A stretch of 64,000 bases of DNA from Pirellulales bacterium (GTDB lineage: Bacteria; Planctomycetota; Planctomycetia; Pirellulales; UBA1268): contig JAGYJY010000012.1 in NCBI GenBank assembly GCA_018401745.1, positions 1 through 64,000 on the forward strand. The letters are read 5' to 3'. Position numbers and translations under genes: made by a program. The notes under the pieces were generated by a model. That model did not search any database. It was not told the DNA's origin and saw only the letters and a program-made list of their open reading frames with translations. Below are positions 18,406 to 27,605 of the stretch, piece by piece; positions within the stretch are counted from its first letter, which is position 1; the number at the start of each line of letters is the position of its first letter.

Positions 18406-20952
18406 ATGCGACGCACGATGGCGTGGGGAATGCTCGCGATGATGTTGGCCATAGTGGCCGGCGATGCGGTGGCTGAGATCGCGGGCGATCGCTGGGCCCA
18501 CTGGCGAGGGCCACTGGGAACGGGCGAGGCACCGTCGGCCACACCGCCGGTGGAGTTTGGCCCTGAAAAGAATCTTCGCTGGAAGGTGGAGATTCCTGGC
18601 AGCGGCTCGTCGTCGGCCGTGGTCTGGGACGACCGCGTGTTTGTCACGACGGGCGTGCCGCTGGACGACGGCCGCACCTGGTCGTTCCGCGTGTTGTGCT
18701 TTGATCGAGCCAGTGGAAGGACGCGGTGGGAGCAGACGGCCGTCGAGGCCGTGCCGCACGAGGGCACGCACGAGACCAACTCGTTTGCTTCGGCCTCGCC
18801 CTGCACCGACGGAGAGCATGTCTACGCCTCGTTTGGGTCGCGGGGCCTGTTCTGCTACACGATGGATGGGGAGCTTGTGTGGAGCCGCGACTTTGGCGAC
18901 ATGACGATGCGAGGCGGCTTTGGTGAAGGCAGCTCGCCCACGCTGAGCGACGAGCTCGTGCTGGTGCCCTGGGACCACGAGGGGCCGTCAAAGTTCTTTG
19001 CCGTCGAGAAGAAGACCGGCAAGACGGTCTGGGAGGTGGACCGCGACGAGCCGACCTGCTGGGCCACGCCACTGGTCGCCGCAGGCAGTGACGGCACGCA
19101 ACAGGTCGTGATGAACGGCCAGAATGCCGCCTGCGGTTATGACCTGGCGACAGGCAAGGTGCTGTGGACATGTGGCGGGCAGACCCAGCGGCCGTGCGCG
19201 TCGGCCGTCGCCGAAGACGGGGTGGCCTATGTGATGAGCGGCTTCCGCGGGGCCTACGGCGCCGCCTTCGATCTCGATGGCCGTGGCGATCTTGCTGGCA
19301 GTGATGCGGTGCTGTGGAGCGTGAATCGCAGCACGCCCGATGTGGCCTCCCCGCTCCTCTTTGAGGGCCAGCTCTACTACTACAAAGAGAAGACCGGTCT
19401 GCTGACCTGCATCGATGCGGCCACCGGCACGCCGCTCTATGAAACCAAACGGCTCCCCGGCATGGGCCGCACCTATGCCTCTCCGATCGCCGCTGCTGGC
19501 CACATCTACCTCACCGATCGCAGCGGGGCGATCACGGTGATCACCGCAGGCGCCGATCCGCAGGTGGTGGCCACCAACGACATGGGTGAGGGCGTCGACG
19601 CCACGCCCGCAGCCGATGGCAACGATCTTTTCATCCGCGGCGAGAGGCACCTTTTTTGCGTGGAGAGAAAAACGATGCGGACTGCGTCAGCAACTCCAAC
19701 CGACACGACCGATCCCAACTACGACGAAGAAGCCGTGCAGGCGTTTACCCTGCCAAACATCCTCGAGGGACCGGATGGCGTGGCAGCGTCGACGGCCAAG
19801 GCGTGGGAGCAGACCAGCCGGCCGTATCAGTTCCGGCAGCTGCAGCGGTTTGTCTACGGTCAGGTCTTGCCGCCAGTCGCCGTCGCCGTGGTGGGCAACG
19901 TCGAGCGGGCCGAGGTGACGCTTCCGGGGCCGGGCGAGACGACGACGCCAGCGATTCGGCTGCAGGCGCGGCTGAGGCTCGGTGATGCCACGCATGCCCG
20001 GGAGACGGAGGTGCTCTGCTACCTGCCGGCCGCCAGCAAGAGCCCTGTGCCGACCTTTCTCAAGCTCAACTTCGCAGGCAACCAGGCCGAGACCACAGAT
20101 CCCGATGTGTGGCTGACAAAGTCGTGGGTGCGGGATGGTGAGGGCGTGGAGGATCACCGGGCGACCGAGGCCAGCCGCGGCCTCAACGCTCGCCGCTTTC
20201 CCGCCGCCGAGATGCTTTCTCAGGGCTATGGCATGGCCACGGCCTACTGCGGCGACTTCTTTCCCGATCATCCAGACGGCCGGGCCCAGAGTGTGTTGCC
20301 GTCGCTCGGTCGGCCTGTTGACGGCGATCTGCCAGCCAATGAGCCGGGGGCGATCGCCGCCTGGGCCTGGGGGCTCTCGCGGATTCTCGACTGGCTGATC
20401 ACGCTGCCCGAGGTGGATGGTGAGCGGGTGATCGTGGTGGGCCACTCGCGACTGGGCAAGACCGCCCTCTGGGCCGGGGCCTGTGATCCGCGGTTTGCGA
20501 TGGTCGTCTCCAACGAGTCGGGCTGCGGCGGGGCGGCGCTTTCGCGACGCAACTACGGTGAGACGGTGGGCGTGATCACCTCACGGTTTCCGCATTGGTT
20601 CTGCCCGAGCTTTGCGACCTACGCCGGACGAGAGCTGGAGCTGCCGGTTGATCAGCACACGCTGCTGGCGATGACCGCCCCCCGGCCCCTGTATGTGGCC
20701 AGTGCCGAGGGAGATCGCTGGGCAGACCCACGGGGTGAGTTCTTGGCAGCCGAGGCGGTGGGGCCGGTCTGGAAGCTTTACGGCCGCGAGGGCCTTGGCA
20801 CCAACGCGTATCCGCCGGTCGGCACGTCGGTTGGGAGCGCTGTCCGCTATCACGTGCGGGCTGGAAAGCACGACCTGCTGCTGGAAGACTGGCAGCACTT
20901 CGCCGACATGGCAGACGACCTCCTGCGGGCAGCGGTGCCGGCGGCGCGGTAG
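18406..20952 (+). CDS. Exported PQQ-like beta-propeller fused to a CE15 glucuronoyl esterase
   Basis: An 848-residue protein with a signal peptide (MRRTMAWGMLAMMLAIVAGDAVA) and Shine-Dalgarno GGAGAGG before ATG 18406. Residues about 28-425 form a PQQ/BamB-like propeller (WAHWRGPLGTGE at its start, KNLRWKVEIPG, TPLYETKRLPGMGRTYASP, DLFIRGERHLFCVER at its end). Residues about 445-848 form a carbohydrate esterase family 15 domain: the nucleophile motif GHSRLGKTALW (Ser near 680), SNESGCGGAALSRR, and a C-terminal His in GKHDLLLEDW. CE15 enzymes cut the ester between glucuronoyl groups and lignin or alcohols. The junction (VERKTMRTAS) is in frame with no second signal peptide. It could be a true fusion or a fusion made by an in-frame deletion. 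Confidence 0.85.
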   Translation: MRRTMAWGMLAMMLAIVAGDAVAEIAGDRWAHWRGPLGTGEAPSATPPVEFGPEKNLRWKVEIPGSGSSSAVVWDDRVFVTTGVPLDDGRTWSFRVLCFDRASGRTRWEQTAVEAVPHEGTHETNSFASASPCTDGEHVYASFGSRGLFCYTMDGELVWSRDFGDMTMRGGFGEGSSPTLSDELVLVPWDHEGPSKFFAVEKKTGKTVWEVDRDEPTCWATPLVAAGSDGTQQVVMNGQNAACGYDLATGKVLWTCGGQTQRPCASAVAEDGVAYVMSGFRGAYGAAFDLDGRGDLAGSDAVLWSVNRSTPDVASPLLFEGQLYYYKEKTGLLTCIDAATGTPLYETKRLPGMGRTYASPIAAAGHIYLTDRSGAITVITAGADPQVVATNDMGEGVDATPAADGNDLFIRGERHLFCVERKTMRTASATPTDTTDPNYDEEAVQAFTLPNILEGPDGVAASTAKAWEQTSRPYQFRQLQRFVYGQVLPPVAVAVVGNVERAEVTLPGPGETTTPAIRLQARLRLGDATHARETEVLCYLPAASKSPVPTFLKLNFAGNQAETTDPDVWLTKSWVRDGEGVEDHRATEASRGLNARRFPAAEMLSQGYGMATAYCGDFFPDHPDGRAQSVLPSLGRPVDGDLPANEPGAIAAWAWGLSRILDWLITLPEVDGERVIVVGHSRLGKTALWAGACDPRFAMVVSNESGCGGAALSRRNYGETVGVITSRFPHWFCPSFATYAGRELELPVDQHTLLAMTAPRPLYVASAEGDRWADPRGEFLAAEAVGPVWKLYGREGLGTNAYPPVGTSVGSAVRYHVRAGKHDLLLEDWQHFADMADDLLRAAVPAAR

Positions 20953-20993
20953 GTTTCTGCTTCCAGACGTTTTCTCCAGAGGAGCAACCTGCC

Positions 20994-22544
20994 ATGCGAC
21001 TGCGTGTTGGCTTGTGGATCGCGATCGTGCTGGCCGTGAGTGCCGGCCCGCTGCCGACCGCCTCGGCGGCCGATCGGCCGAACATCCTTGTGATCGTTGT
21101 CGATGATCAGTCGCCGTTTGACTTCCGCTTCTACAACCCTGCAGCGACGCTCGACGCGCCGGTGATCGAGCGACTGGCAGCCGAGGGGATGGTCTTGGAT
21201 GCGGCCTACCACATGGGCTCGTTCTCGGGCGCCGTCTGCACGCCGAGCCGGCACATGCTGATGAGCGGCCGCACGGTCTGGCATCTTCCGATTCATCCGG
21301 CCGCGGCCCGCAGCAAGCGAGGTGAGCACGAGCCGGCGACGGCCGCGCCCCACTGCCCGCCGGGCCTGGAAGCCCACACGCTTGCGGCTGTGTTGAACGC
21401 CGCCGGCTACGACACGATGCGAACCTGCAAGCAGGGCAACAGCTACGAAGGAGCCAACCGACAGTTCACCGTTCGCCACGATGCCACCAAGCGGGGGGGC
21501 ACGGATGAGACCGGCAGCGTGTGGCATGGCGATCGCGTGATCGACGCTCTCGAGGAACGGGAGCAGACCGGCGACACCGATCCATTCTTCATCTACTACG
21601 GCTTCTCCCATCCCCACGACACCCGCGACGGCACGCCGGAGCTGCTCGCGAAGTATGGCGCGACCAACCATGCCGAGAAGGCCGCGCTGCCCAAGGCTGA
21701 TCCGCGGCAGCCGCCCTTGCCGCCCAACTGGCTCCCCAGGCATCCCTTCGACCATGGCCACATGGATGTTCGCGATGAGGTGGCGGTCAGCGGCGTGTGG
21801 GCCAACCGCGATGAGGCCACGATTCGCAACGAACTTGGCCGCGAGTATGCCTGCAGCGAGAACATCGACCGACAGATCGGCCGCGTGCTCGACAGGCTCG
21901 AGGCGATGGGCGAGCTCGACAACACCTGGATTTTCTATATGGCCGACCATGGCATGGCGATCGGCCGCCATGGGCTGCAAGGCAAGCAGAATCTCTACGA
22001 GCACACCTGGCGGGTGCCGTTTGTGGTGAAGGGCCCCGGCGTGGCGGCGGGCAGCCGGGCCGCGGGCAACATCTACCTCGCCGACCTGCTGGCCACGGTG
22101 TGCGACGTTGCCGGCGTTGAGCCTCCCGCCACGAATGAGGGCACGACCTTTCTGCCGGTCCTCATGGGAGAGCAGCAGACGATTCGCGACGTGCTCTACG
22201 GCGTCTACTGCGGTGGCCAGAAGCCAGGCATGCGGAGCGTGCGGAAAGGCGACTGGAAGCTGATCAAATACGAGTCGCCCAGCGGCGGCCTGCACACGCA
22301 GCTGTTCAACCTGCGGGAGAATCCACACGAGCTGCTCGCCGAGCATCATGCGGCGGCGGTGGTCAGCCAGTTGGGTGCAGCCCCGTCCGAGACGCAGGTC
22401 AATCTCGCAGAGGTGCCGGCCTACGACGCGAAGCAGAGGGAAATGGAGGAGCTGCTGCTGGGCCAGATGACGCAGCACGACGACCCTTACCGCTTCTCGG
22501 ATCAGCCCGCGACCGTGGGGTCAGTGATCGTTCGTGGTCGCTGA
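20994..22544 (+). CDS. Exported type I sulfatase
   Basis: A 516-residue arylsulfatase-superfamily enzyme with a signal peptide (LWIAIVLAVSAGPLPTASA) and Shine-Dalgarno GAGGAG before ATG 20994. The metal site VVDDQSP and the formylglycine motif VCTPSRHMLMSGR (Cys near residue 83) are present, as is the second metal motif MADHGMAIGRHGLQGK. It needs a formylglycine-generating enzyme, which is not in the window. It follows the propeller-esterase gene by 41 bases. The last residues (VGSVIVRGR) come from a 49-bp repeat shared with 826-874, so the original stop has been replaced by the repeat. The catalytic domain is complete. Confidence 0.93.
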   Translation: MRLRVGLWIAIVLAVSAGPLPTASAADRPNILVIVVDDQSPFDFRFYNPAATLDAPVIERLAAEGMVLDAAYHMGSFSGAVCTPSRHMLMSGRTVWHLPIHPAAARSKRGEHEPATAAPHCPPGLEAHTLAAVLNAAGYDTMRTCKQGNSYEGANRQFTVRHDATKRGGTDETGSVWHGDRVIDALEEREQTGDTDPFFIYYGFSHPHDTRDGTPELLAKYGATNHAEKAALPKADPRQPPLPPNWLPRHPFDHGHMDVRDEVAVSGVWANRDEATIRNELGREYACSENIDRQIGRVLDRLEAMGELDNTWIFYMADHGMAIGRHGLQGKQNLYEHTWRVPFVVKGPGVAAGSRAAGNIYLADLLATVCDVAGVEPPATNEGTTFLPVLMGEQQTIRDVLYGVYCGGQKPGMRSVRKGDWKLIKYESPSGGLHTQLFNLRENPHELLAEHHAAAVVSQLGAAPSETQVNLAEVPAYDAKQREMEELLLGQMTQHDDPYRFSDQPATVGSVIVRGR

Positions 22545-22567
22545 GTGTTCGTTCGTCATTTTGGCGG
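22519..22567. repeat. 49-bp dispersed repeat, copy 2
   Basis: Matches bases 826-874 in the same orientation with three mismatches. Bases 22519-22544 are the last codons and stop of the sulfatase gene; the remainder is intergenic. An AT-rich run (TATTAT at 22591-22596) lies just downstream and could belong to the promoter of the beta-helix gene. Confidence 0.6.
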
Positions 22568-22665
22568 GCAGTGGACTTGATCCTAAAGGCTATTATTTTG
22601 AATCGGGCGGTTTCCGGTCTTCTCCGCCCACGCTCCCTTATCCCGGTTCCAACGCGAGACGCTCC

Positions 22666-25600
22666 ATGGGTCTTTTTGCCAGCTTTTTCAGCCCTCGGCC
22701 GAGCTGTCGTTCCTTCCGCTCTCGCCGGTCTTTTCGTCGCTCGGCTCCGCTGCGTGCAGAGATGCTTGAGCAGCGGGCCCTGCTTGCAACCTACAGCGTC
22801 ACCTCGCTGCTCGATGCCGGCGCGGGCTCGCTGCGGCAGGCGATCCTGGATGCCAATGCCAGCAGCGGTGCCGACGAGATCGCCTTCGCCGTGACCGGTA
22901 CGATCCAGCTCGCTTCCGCGCTCCCCGATGTGGTCGATACCCTGGCGATCGACGGCAGCACGGCCCCCGGCTTCACGGAACTGCCACTGGTGGCGGTCGA
23001 CTTCGGTGCCGCGAGTGGCCTGGTGTTTGCCGCTGGTAGCGACGGCTCGGTGCTGCAATCGCTCGCCCTCGGCAACGCGGCTGGCCCGGGCGTGACGCTC
23101 TTTGGCAGTGAGAACGTGCTCGCGGGCAACTTCATCGGCGTTCGGCTCGATGGGGCGACCGCCTTTGGCAATGCCGGGGCCGGCGTGGTGATCGCGGCCA
23201 ACTCATCGGGCAACGAGATCGGCACCTCCGAAAGCGGCAACCTGATTGGCGGCAACGCCACCCAGGGTGTGCTCGTCTACGGCGATGACAACGAAATCGC
23301 ATCGAACTTGATCGGCCTGGCGGTCTCGGGAACGGCAGCCATCCCCAATGGCAGCGACGGCATCCGGCTCGTGCCTGGCGCCACTGGCAACCTGATCGGT
23401 GACGACGACCCCGTAAAGAGCATCGACTACTTCGGCACGAGCAGCATTTCGCTCGCTGTGCAGTCGTGGACCGGCATCCGTGGTCTGGAGAACGACCAGT
23501 TTCTGATCACCGGCTCGACCGTCGTCGACGACGTGGGCAGCGGCCTGCTCTATGTCGGCCCGCTCGAGGGCTCTGCTGCTGGTCAGGCCTACGCGGTTAA
23601 CTATCCCGGCGCCTCGGCAACGAGCGTCTACGGTCCCGATGACCTCGGTGATGGCAACGTGCTTCTCGTGGGCACCTATGTGCTCCCCGGCGACACCACC
23701 CGCTACGGCTTCTCGTTTCAGGGCAACCTGGCCACGATGGCCAGCGACGTAACGAACCCCGCCAACTACCAACAGATCTGGAACGGCTCGCCCTTCAACT
23801 ACGTGCACAGCACCATGGGCGGACTGGCGGTGGGCAACTACATCACCACCGACTCGACGACCGAGGCCGGCCGAGCTTTCCTCTACGACTTCGACACCCA
23901 GCTCTTCACCGACATTGTCTTCCCGGGAAGCGTCAGCAACACCGCCTACGGCATCTGGGACAACGGCGACGGCAGCTACACGATCGCCGGCGGTTTCTCG
24001 GAACTGCCAGTGAATAATATAAACGATCGCCTGAAGCCGATCGGCCAGGCCTCGCTGATCGACTACAACCGGTTCACCGGCACCTTCTCCAACTGGCGGG
24101 CCTATTCCTACGAAGGCGACCCCGGCCAGGTCGTCCTTGGCACCCATTTCATGGGCATCAGCGGCGTCGAGAAGGGTAGCTATCAGCTCTCTGGCAGCGG
24201 CTTCGTATCAGACGCGGACGTTCCCGCTGGCTGGGCCACGGTGACCCGCACCACCGATGGGTCGTTTGGTGACATGACCTGGACGGACCTCTCGGCAGCC
24301 GTGCCTGTGACCGGCGAACCGGGCCTCACAAGCGCGAACTCCGTTTATGGCAACGCGGTCGTGGGCATCATCGTGACCGAGAGCGAAACTGCCAGCTATC
24401 AGTCTCGGGTCAACCTCGGCTTCGAGGCCTCCAACGTGCTCTCCGGCAATGGTGGCAACGGCATCGCGGTTGTCGGCAGCAACGACAACGTGATCGCCAT
24501 GAACCAGATCGGCACCGATGTCTCGGGCAGCAATGCCGTGCCCAACATGCAAAACGGCGTCGTACTGACGCGAGCGGCCAGCGGCAACGTCATCGGCGGC
24601 ACCGCCACTGCCAACAACGATCCGACCGCCGGCGTCTTCGCTCGTCCGCCCTTGGGCAACCTAATCTCAGGCAACAGGATCAACGGCGTATCGATCGTGG
24701 CCGGAGCCACAGACAACATCCTTGCAGGCAACTTTATCGGCACCACCGCCTCAGGCAACGCGGCGCTCGGCAACGCCCGCGACGGTGTCGCCATCTCGGC
24801 CGCCGACGGCAACTCGCTGCTCGGCACGACGTTCCAGCAGAGCCCCTTTGTCTTCTACAACGTGCTCGCCGGCAACGGTGGCAATGGCCTGCGGATCACC
24901 AATGCCGATGACACCACCGTGCAGGCCAACTTCATGGGCACGTCCGCCGACAACTCTTCCGCCGTCCCCAACGGCGGCAGCGGCATCCTCGTCAGCGGCA
25001 CCTCTGCAAATGCCGTCGTGGGCGGCGTGATTCCCCTGGGGAATGTCACCTCTGGCAACAACGGCCACGGGATCAGCGTGACCGATCAGGCCACCGGCTT
25101 CGTCTCCTTCAACACCTTCGCCGGCATGGCGGCCTTCGGCGGGGCGATCCCCAACCGGCTCAACGGCATCCAGATCACGGCCACCGGCGGCAACAACCTG
25201 ATCCGCACCTGTTTGGTCGCCGGAAACCTCGGCAACGGAATCGTGATCGGCGGTGATGCCACGGGCGTCACGGTCGAAGACACGGCCGCCGGTACGAACT
25301 CGGCGATCGCCGAGGCAATCCCCAATCGGGGCAGCGGCATCGTGATCACCGGCACGGCCCACGGCAACGCCATCGGCGGCTTCCAGCCCTCTGTCGAGAC
25401 GAAGGTCCACATGTCGGGCAACGGCCGCTACGGCATCGAGATCCGAGGCAATGCCTATGACAATCTGATCTTCAACACGGTCGTGGGCGCGGGCTTCAAC
25501 GTGATCGACAGGCTCCCCAACGCCCTCGGCGGTATCTTCCTCGGCCAGGGCACCTCCGGCACGGTCATCGGTGGCACGCAGCCCCTGATGGCCAACCGCG

Positions 25601-26046
25601 TTCTTTATAACAACGGTCCTGGGATCACGATTGCCAAGGCGAGCAATAACCGCATCATCGGCAACGAGATCCGGGAAAACCTCGGCAGTGGTCTCTGGAT
25701 CAACGGCGGGTTCGACAACCGCATCGGGGCGGTGGCCGCTGGCAATCAGATCGTCTCCAACAGCCAGCACGGCCTTTACGCGACCGGTGATACCAGTGGC
25801 ACGACCGTCGTCGCCAACACGATTCTCGGCAGCGGCAGCAACGGGATCTCCTTGAATGCCGTGAGCCTGCTGCAGATCGGTTTGGGCGCGAGCGAAGAGG
25901 CCAACGAGATCATCACGAGCGCCGGCTATGGGCTCTACGCCACCGGCGACTGCCTTGGTACCAACGTGATCCGTAACCGGATCCTCGCCAACGCCCTGGG
26001 CAACGTCGATATCTCCTCGGCCACCGGGATCACATACGTTCCCTGA
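22666..26046 (+). CDS. Long exported parallel beta-helix protein with LEPR-XLL-type N-terminus
   Basis: A 1126-residue protein. The N-terminus is Arg/Ser/Phe-rich and contains LRAEMLEQRALLATYSV, a variant of the planctomycete LEPR-XLL motif that marks very large exported or cell-surface proteins. ATG 22666 is chosen because it places this motif about 27 residues from the start. Most of the chain is right-handed beta-helix repeats of the NxIGG...GNxIxGNxxxGI type, as in pectate-lyase-like folds. Residues about 246-585 interrupt the helix with a different strand-rich region (SWTGIRGLENDQFLITGS to TESETASYQSRV). No catalytic residues can be assigned. There is no visible C-terminal anchor. It is probably a surface or matrix protein. 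Confidence 0.85.
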   Translation: MGLFASFFSPRPSCRSFRSRRSFRRSAPLRAEMLEQRALLATYSVTSLLDAGAGSLRQAILDANASSGADEIAFAVTGTIQLASALPDVVDTLAIDGSTAPGFTELPLVAVDFGAASGLVFAAGSDGSVLQSLALGNAAGPGVTLFGSENVLAGNFIGVRLDGATAFGNAGAGVVIAANSSGNEIGTSESGNLIGGNATQGVLVYGDDNEIASNLIGLAVSGTAAIPNGSDGIRLVPGATGNLIGDDDPVKSIDYFGTSSISLAVQSWTGIRGLENDQFLITGSTVVDDVGSGLLYVGPLEGSAAGQAYAVNYPGASATSVYGPDDLGDGNVLLVGTYVLPGDTTRYGFSFQGNLATMASDVTNPANYQQIWNGSPFNYVHSTMGGLAVGNYITTDSTTEAGRAFLYDFDTQLFTDIVFPGSVSNTAYGIWDNGDGSYTIAGGFSELPVNNINDRLKPIGQASLIDYNRFTGTFSNWRAYSYEGDPGQVVLGTHFMGISGVEKGSYQLSGSGFVSDADVPAGWATVTRTTDGSFGDMTWTDLSAAVPVTGEPGLTSANSVYGNAVVGIIVTESETASYQSRVNLGFEASNVLSGNGGNGIAVVGSNDNVIAMNQIGTDVSGSNAVPNMQNGVVLTRAASGNVIGGTATANNDPTAGVFARPPLGNLISGNRINGVSIVAGATDNILAGNFIGTTASGNAALGNARDGVAISAADGNSLLGTTFQQSPFVFYNVLAGNGGNGLRITNADDTTVQANFMGTSADNSSAVPNGGSGILVSGTSANAVVGGVIPLGNVTSGNNGHGISVTDQATGFVSFNTFAGMAAFGGAIPNRLNGIQITATGGNNLIRTCLVAGNLGNGIVIGGDATGVTVEDTAAGTNSAIAEAIPNRGSGIVITGTAHGNAIGGFQPSVETKVHMSGNGRYGIEIRGNAYDNLIFNTVVGAGFNVIDRLPNALGGIFLGQGTSGTVIGGTQPLMANRVLYNNGPGITIAKASNNRIIGNEIRENLGSGLWINGGFDNRIGAVAAGNQIVSNSQHGLYATGDTSGTTVVANTILGSGSNGISLNAVSLLQIGLGASEEANEIITSAGYGLYATGDCLGTNVIRNRILANALGNVDISSATGITYVP

Positions 26047-26080
26047 GCCGAGGCGGGCAGGCTGCCTGCAGCCCCGGCCG

Positions 26081-26287
26081 GTGCCGAGCCTGTGTGCGGC
26101 GGACGAGGTGGTCGCGATTCCCAAGGCCACCGTCGACGAGCAGATCCCCTCGCAGATCTCACCGATGCCGGCCGGCCTGCTCAACGTGCTCACCCGTGAG
26201 GAGATCCTGGCGCTGCTGGCGTTTCTCGAGGCAGGCGAGGATCTGCCAGAGGGGCTCTCCTCGCATGGCCATCAGCAGGCGCGGTAG
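26081..26287 (+). pseudogene. C-terminal fragment of a cytochrome c-containing heme-binding protein
   Basis: The open frame reads VVAIPKATVDEQIPSQISPM, then PAGLLNVLTREEILALLAFLEAG and a stop. This is the usual C-terminal end of planctomycete multidomain heme proteins (DUF-rich sugar dehydrogenase-cytochrome c types), in which the Met of SPMP is the axial heme ligand and LxREExxxLLAFLxSG is the last helix. No CxxCH motif or upstream domain is present between the beta-helix gene's stop (26046) and this frame. It is therefore a stranded 3' fragment. The ATG at 26081 is only nominal. Confidence 0.6.
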
Positions 26288-26453
26288 GAGCTCGACGGCT
26301 CAAGGGCTCTGGGCGAGCGGGCCCTGGGATCAAGCCCCCCGCAAGAAGTCCCCTGCCAGCTGCCGCAGCGGGCTCTCGCCTTGTGGACTTAGTTGTATGA
26401 CTAAGCTTTGCAAAGTTCACTCGATCTTTCGTCCCCTCTGACTGGCCCGACTC

Positions 26454-26690
26454 ATGAGCCTGATTGTGAACGTCCACGAAGCGATAACCCACTTCTCTCG
26501 CCTGCTGGAACAGGCTCATGCCGGTCAGGAGATCATCGTTGCCAAGGCTGGGAGGCCGTACGCCCGACTGGTGCCTTTGGCTCCAGGCAAGGGACAGCGT
26601 CAGCCTGGCCGTCTCCGCGGCCGCGTGACCGAGGAGTTCTTCGAGCCACTCCCCGACGAGGAGTTGGCTGCCTGGGAGCGGAACGGGTGA
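26454..26690 (+). CDS. Phd/YefM-type antitoxin
   Basis: A 78-residue protein with the Phd/YefM N-terminal fold: VNVHEAITHFSRLLEQAHAGQEIIVAKAGRPYARLVPL. The C-terminal tail (about 48-78, EEFFEPLPDEELAAWERNG) is the usual toxin-binding segment. Its stop overlaps the GTG start of a PIN-domain gene (26687), as in intact pairs. The partner is cut off after about 42 residues, so the antitoxin is now without a functional toxin at this locus. Confidence 0.88.
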   Translation: MSLIVNVHEAITHFSRLLEQAHAGQEIIVAKAGRPYARLVPLAPGKGQRQPGRLRGRVTEEFFEPLPDEELAAWERNG

Positions 26691-26812
26691 GACTTCTGCT
26701 CGACACGCACGCGTTTCTCTGGTGGGTGACCGATGATCCAGCGCTGTCTGGTGCCGCCCGGACGGCCATTGCTGACGAGTCGAACACCATCTCCGTCAGT
26801 GCGGCCACCGCA
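26687..26812 (+). pseudogene. Truncated PIN-domain toxin
   Basis: GTG at 26687 starts MRLLLDTHAFLWWVTDDPAL, the classic N-terminus of the PIN toxins paired with Phd antitoxins, with the first catalytic Asp in LLDTHAF. Similarity continues to TISVSAATA (codon ending at 26812). It then stops where an intact family member would continue with WEIAIK. From 26813 the DNA belongs to another gene on the opposite strand. The toxin lacks its other acidic residues and cannot be active. Confidence 0.75.
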
Positions 26813-27335
26813 TGCTCAGGATTGAGACAGTGCACGTCGCCGTAGCCGAGGTCGTCGCAGAGCACGACGACGACGTTCGGCTTTCTGAAGGCAGTCGTTA
26901 GCAGACTGTGAAGCAGTGGCTTGTCGGCCTGGCCAGTCAGCCAGCCGAGTGACACCAGGAAGGCGTCCATCCGTTCGACGGTGTCGAGGAAAGACTCCAG
27001 GCTCTTGGATTCGTTGAAGAAGCCGTGCGGCTGGTCTGGGTAGAGCCAGAGTTCGGAGCGGACGCCAGCGTCTTTGAGGGCTGCATCGAAACGTGTGCCT
27101 GTTTCCACAGGGATCAGGTTGTCGCGGGTGCCGAGGAAGACGATCGTCGGCGGATCGTCTGCAGAGATGTTGTGGGCGGGTGAGATCGCCGGAAACCAGG
27201 GCTTCACTCGGTCGTGGCCATAGCCTTCCGGCCCGTTGTCGTAGACCGGATTGAACAGCAGCAGGGCATTCGCTTTGCTGGAGATCTCTTGATTGTCGTC
27301 GGCGGGATCATCCAGCCCGTCGCAGACTGCCCTCA
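26813..27335 (-). pseudogene. Fragment of an esterase-sulfatase fusion gene
   Basis: On the minus strand an open frame reads, in order, the C-terminal half of an alpha/beta-hydrolase (BD-FAE-like) domain and the first residues of a type I sulfatase. The esterase part runs from GLDDPADDNQEI through LFNPVYDNGPEGYG, FLGTRDNLIPVETG and LYPDQPHGFFNES, which holds the catalytic His. The sulfatase part is RKPNVVVVLCDDLGYGDVHC, and it stops at LNPE (26815). The N-terminal esterase half, including its nucleophile, and nearly all of the sulfatase are missing. Both ends abut toxin-antitoxin genes, so this is an internal fragment of a longer gene. Confidence 0.75.
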
Positions 27336-27392
27336 AGGATCTCACCCGTCGACACTTGCCGCACGGCCGTGGGCCGACCTATCCTTTCAACT

Positions 27393-27605
27393 ATGTCATC
27401 GATCACCAAATCCCTCCTCGAGGAACTCGAACTCGCTCCGGAGAGCGTGCAGCAGCAGGTGCTCGCGTTCCTGCGGCATCTGCGGTCACGCGGTGCCGGC
27501 AGCGATGCGAGCGATGACGTGCATGCCTTGTTGCCACTCGCGGAATCCGCCTGGGCTGCAGACTGGGATACTCGTGAAGAGGATGAGGCGTGGCGGGATT
27601 TGTAG
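27393..27605 (+). CDS. DUF2281/VapB-like antitoxin
   Basis: A 70-residue protein, SITKSLLEELELAPESVQQQ followed by VLAFLRHLRSR, with an acidic C-terminal end (WAADWDTREEDEAWRDL). Small proteins with this pattern are DUF2281-like antitoxins. The acidic tail is typical of those paired with MazF/PemK toxins. ATG 27393 is chosen over ATG/GTG 27369 because the helix starts here. The gene overlaps the toxin gene by 16 bases (27590-27605). Confidence 0.75.
   Translation: MSSITKSLLEELELAPESVQQQVLAFLRHLRSRGAGSDASDDVHALLPLAESAWAADWDTREEDEAWRDL

Noticed and set aside
22666..26046. Possible CRISPR or satellite because of many similar short sequences
   Set aside because: The repeats are degenerate, follow codon phase and encode the GNxIGG beta-helix motif, so they belong to one protein.
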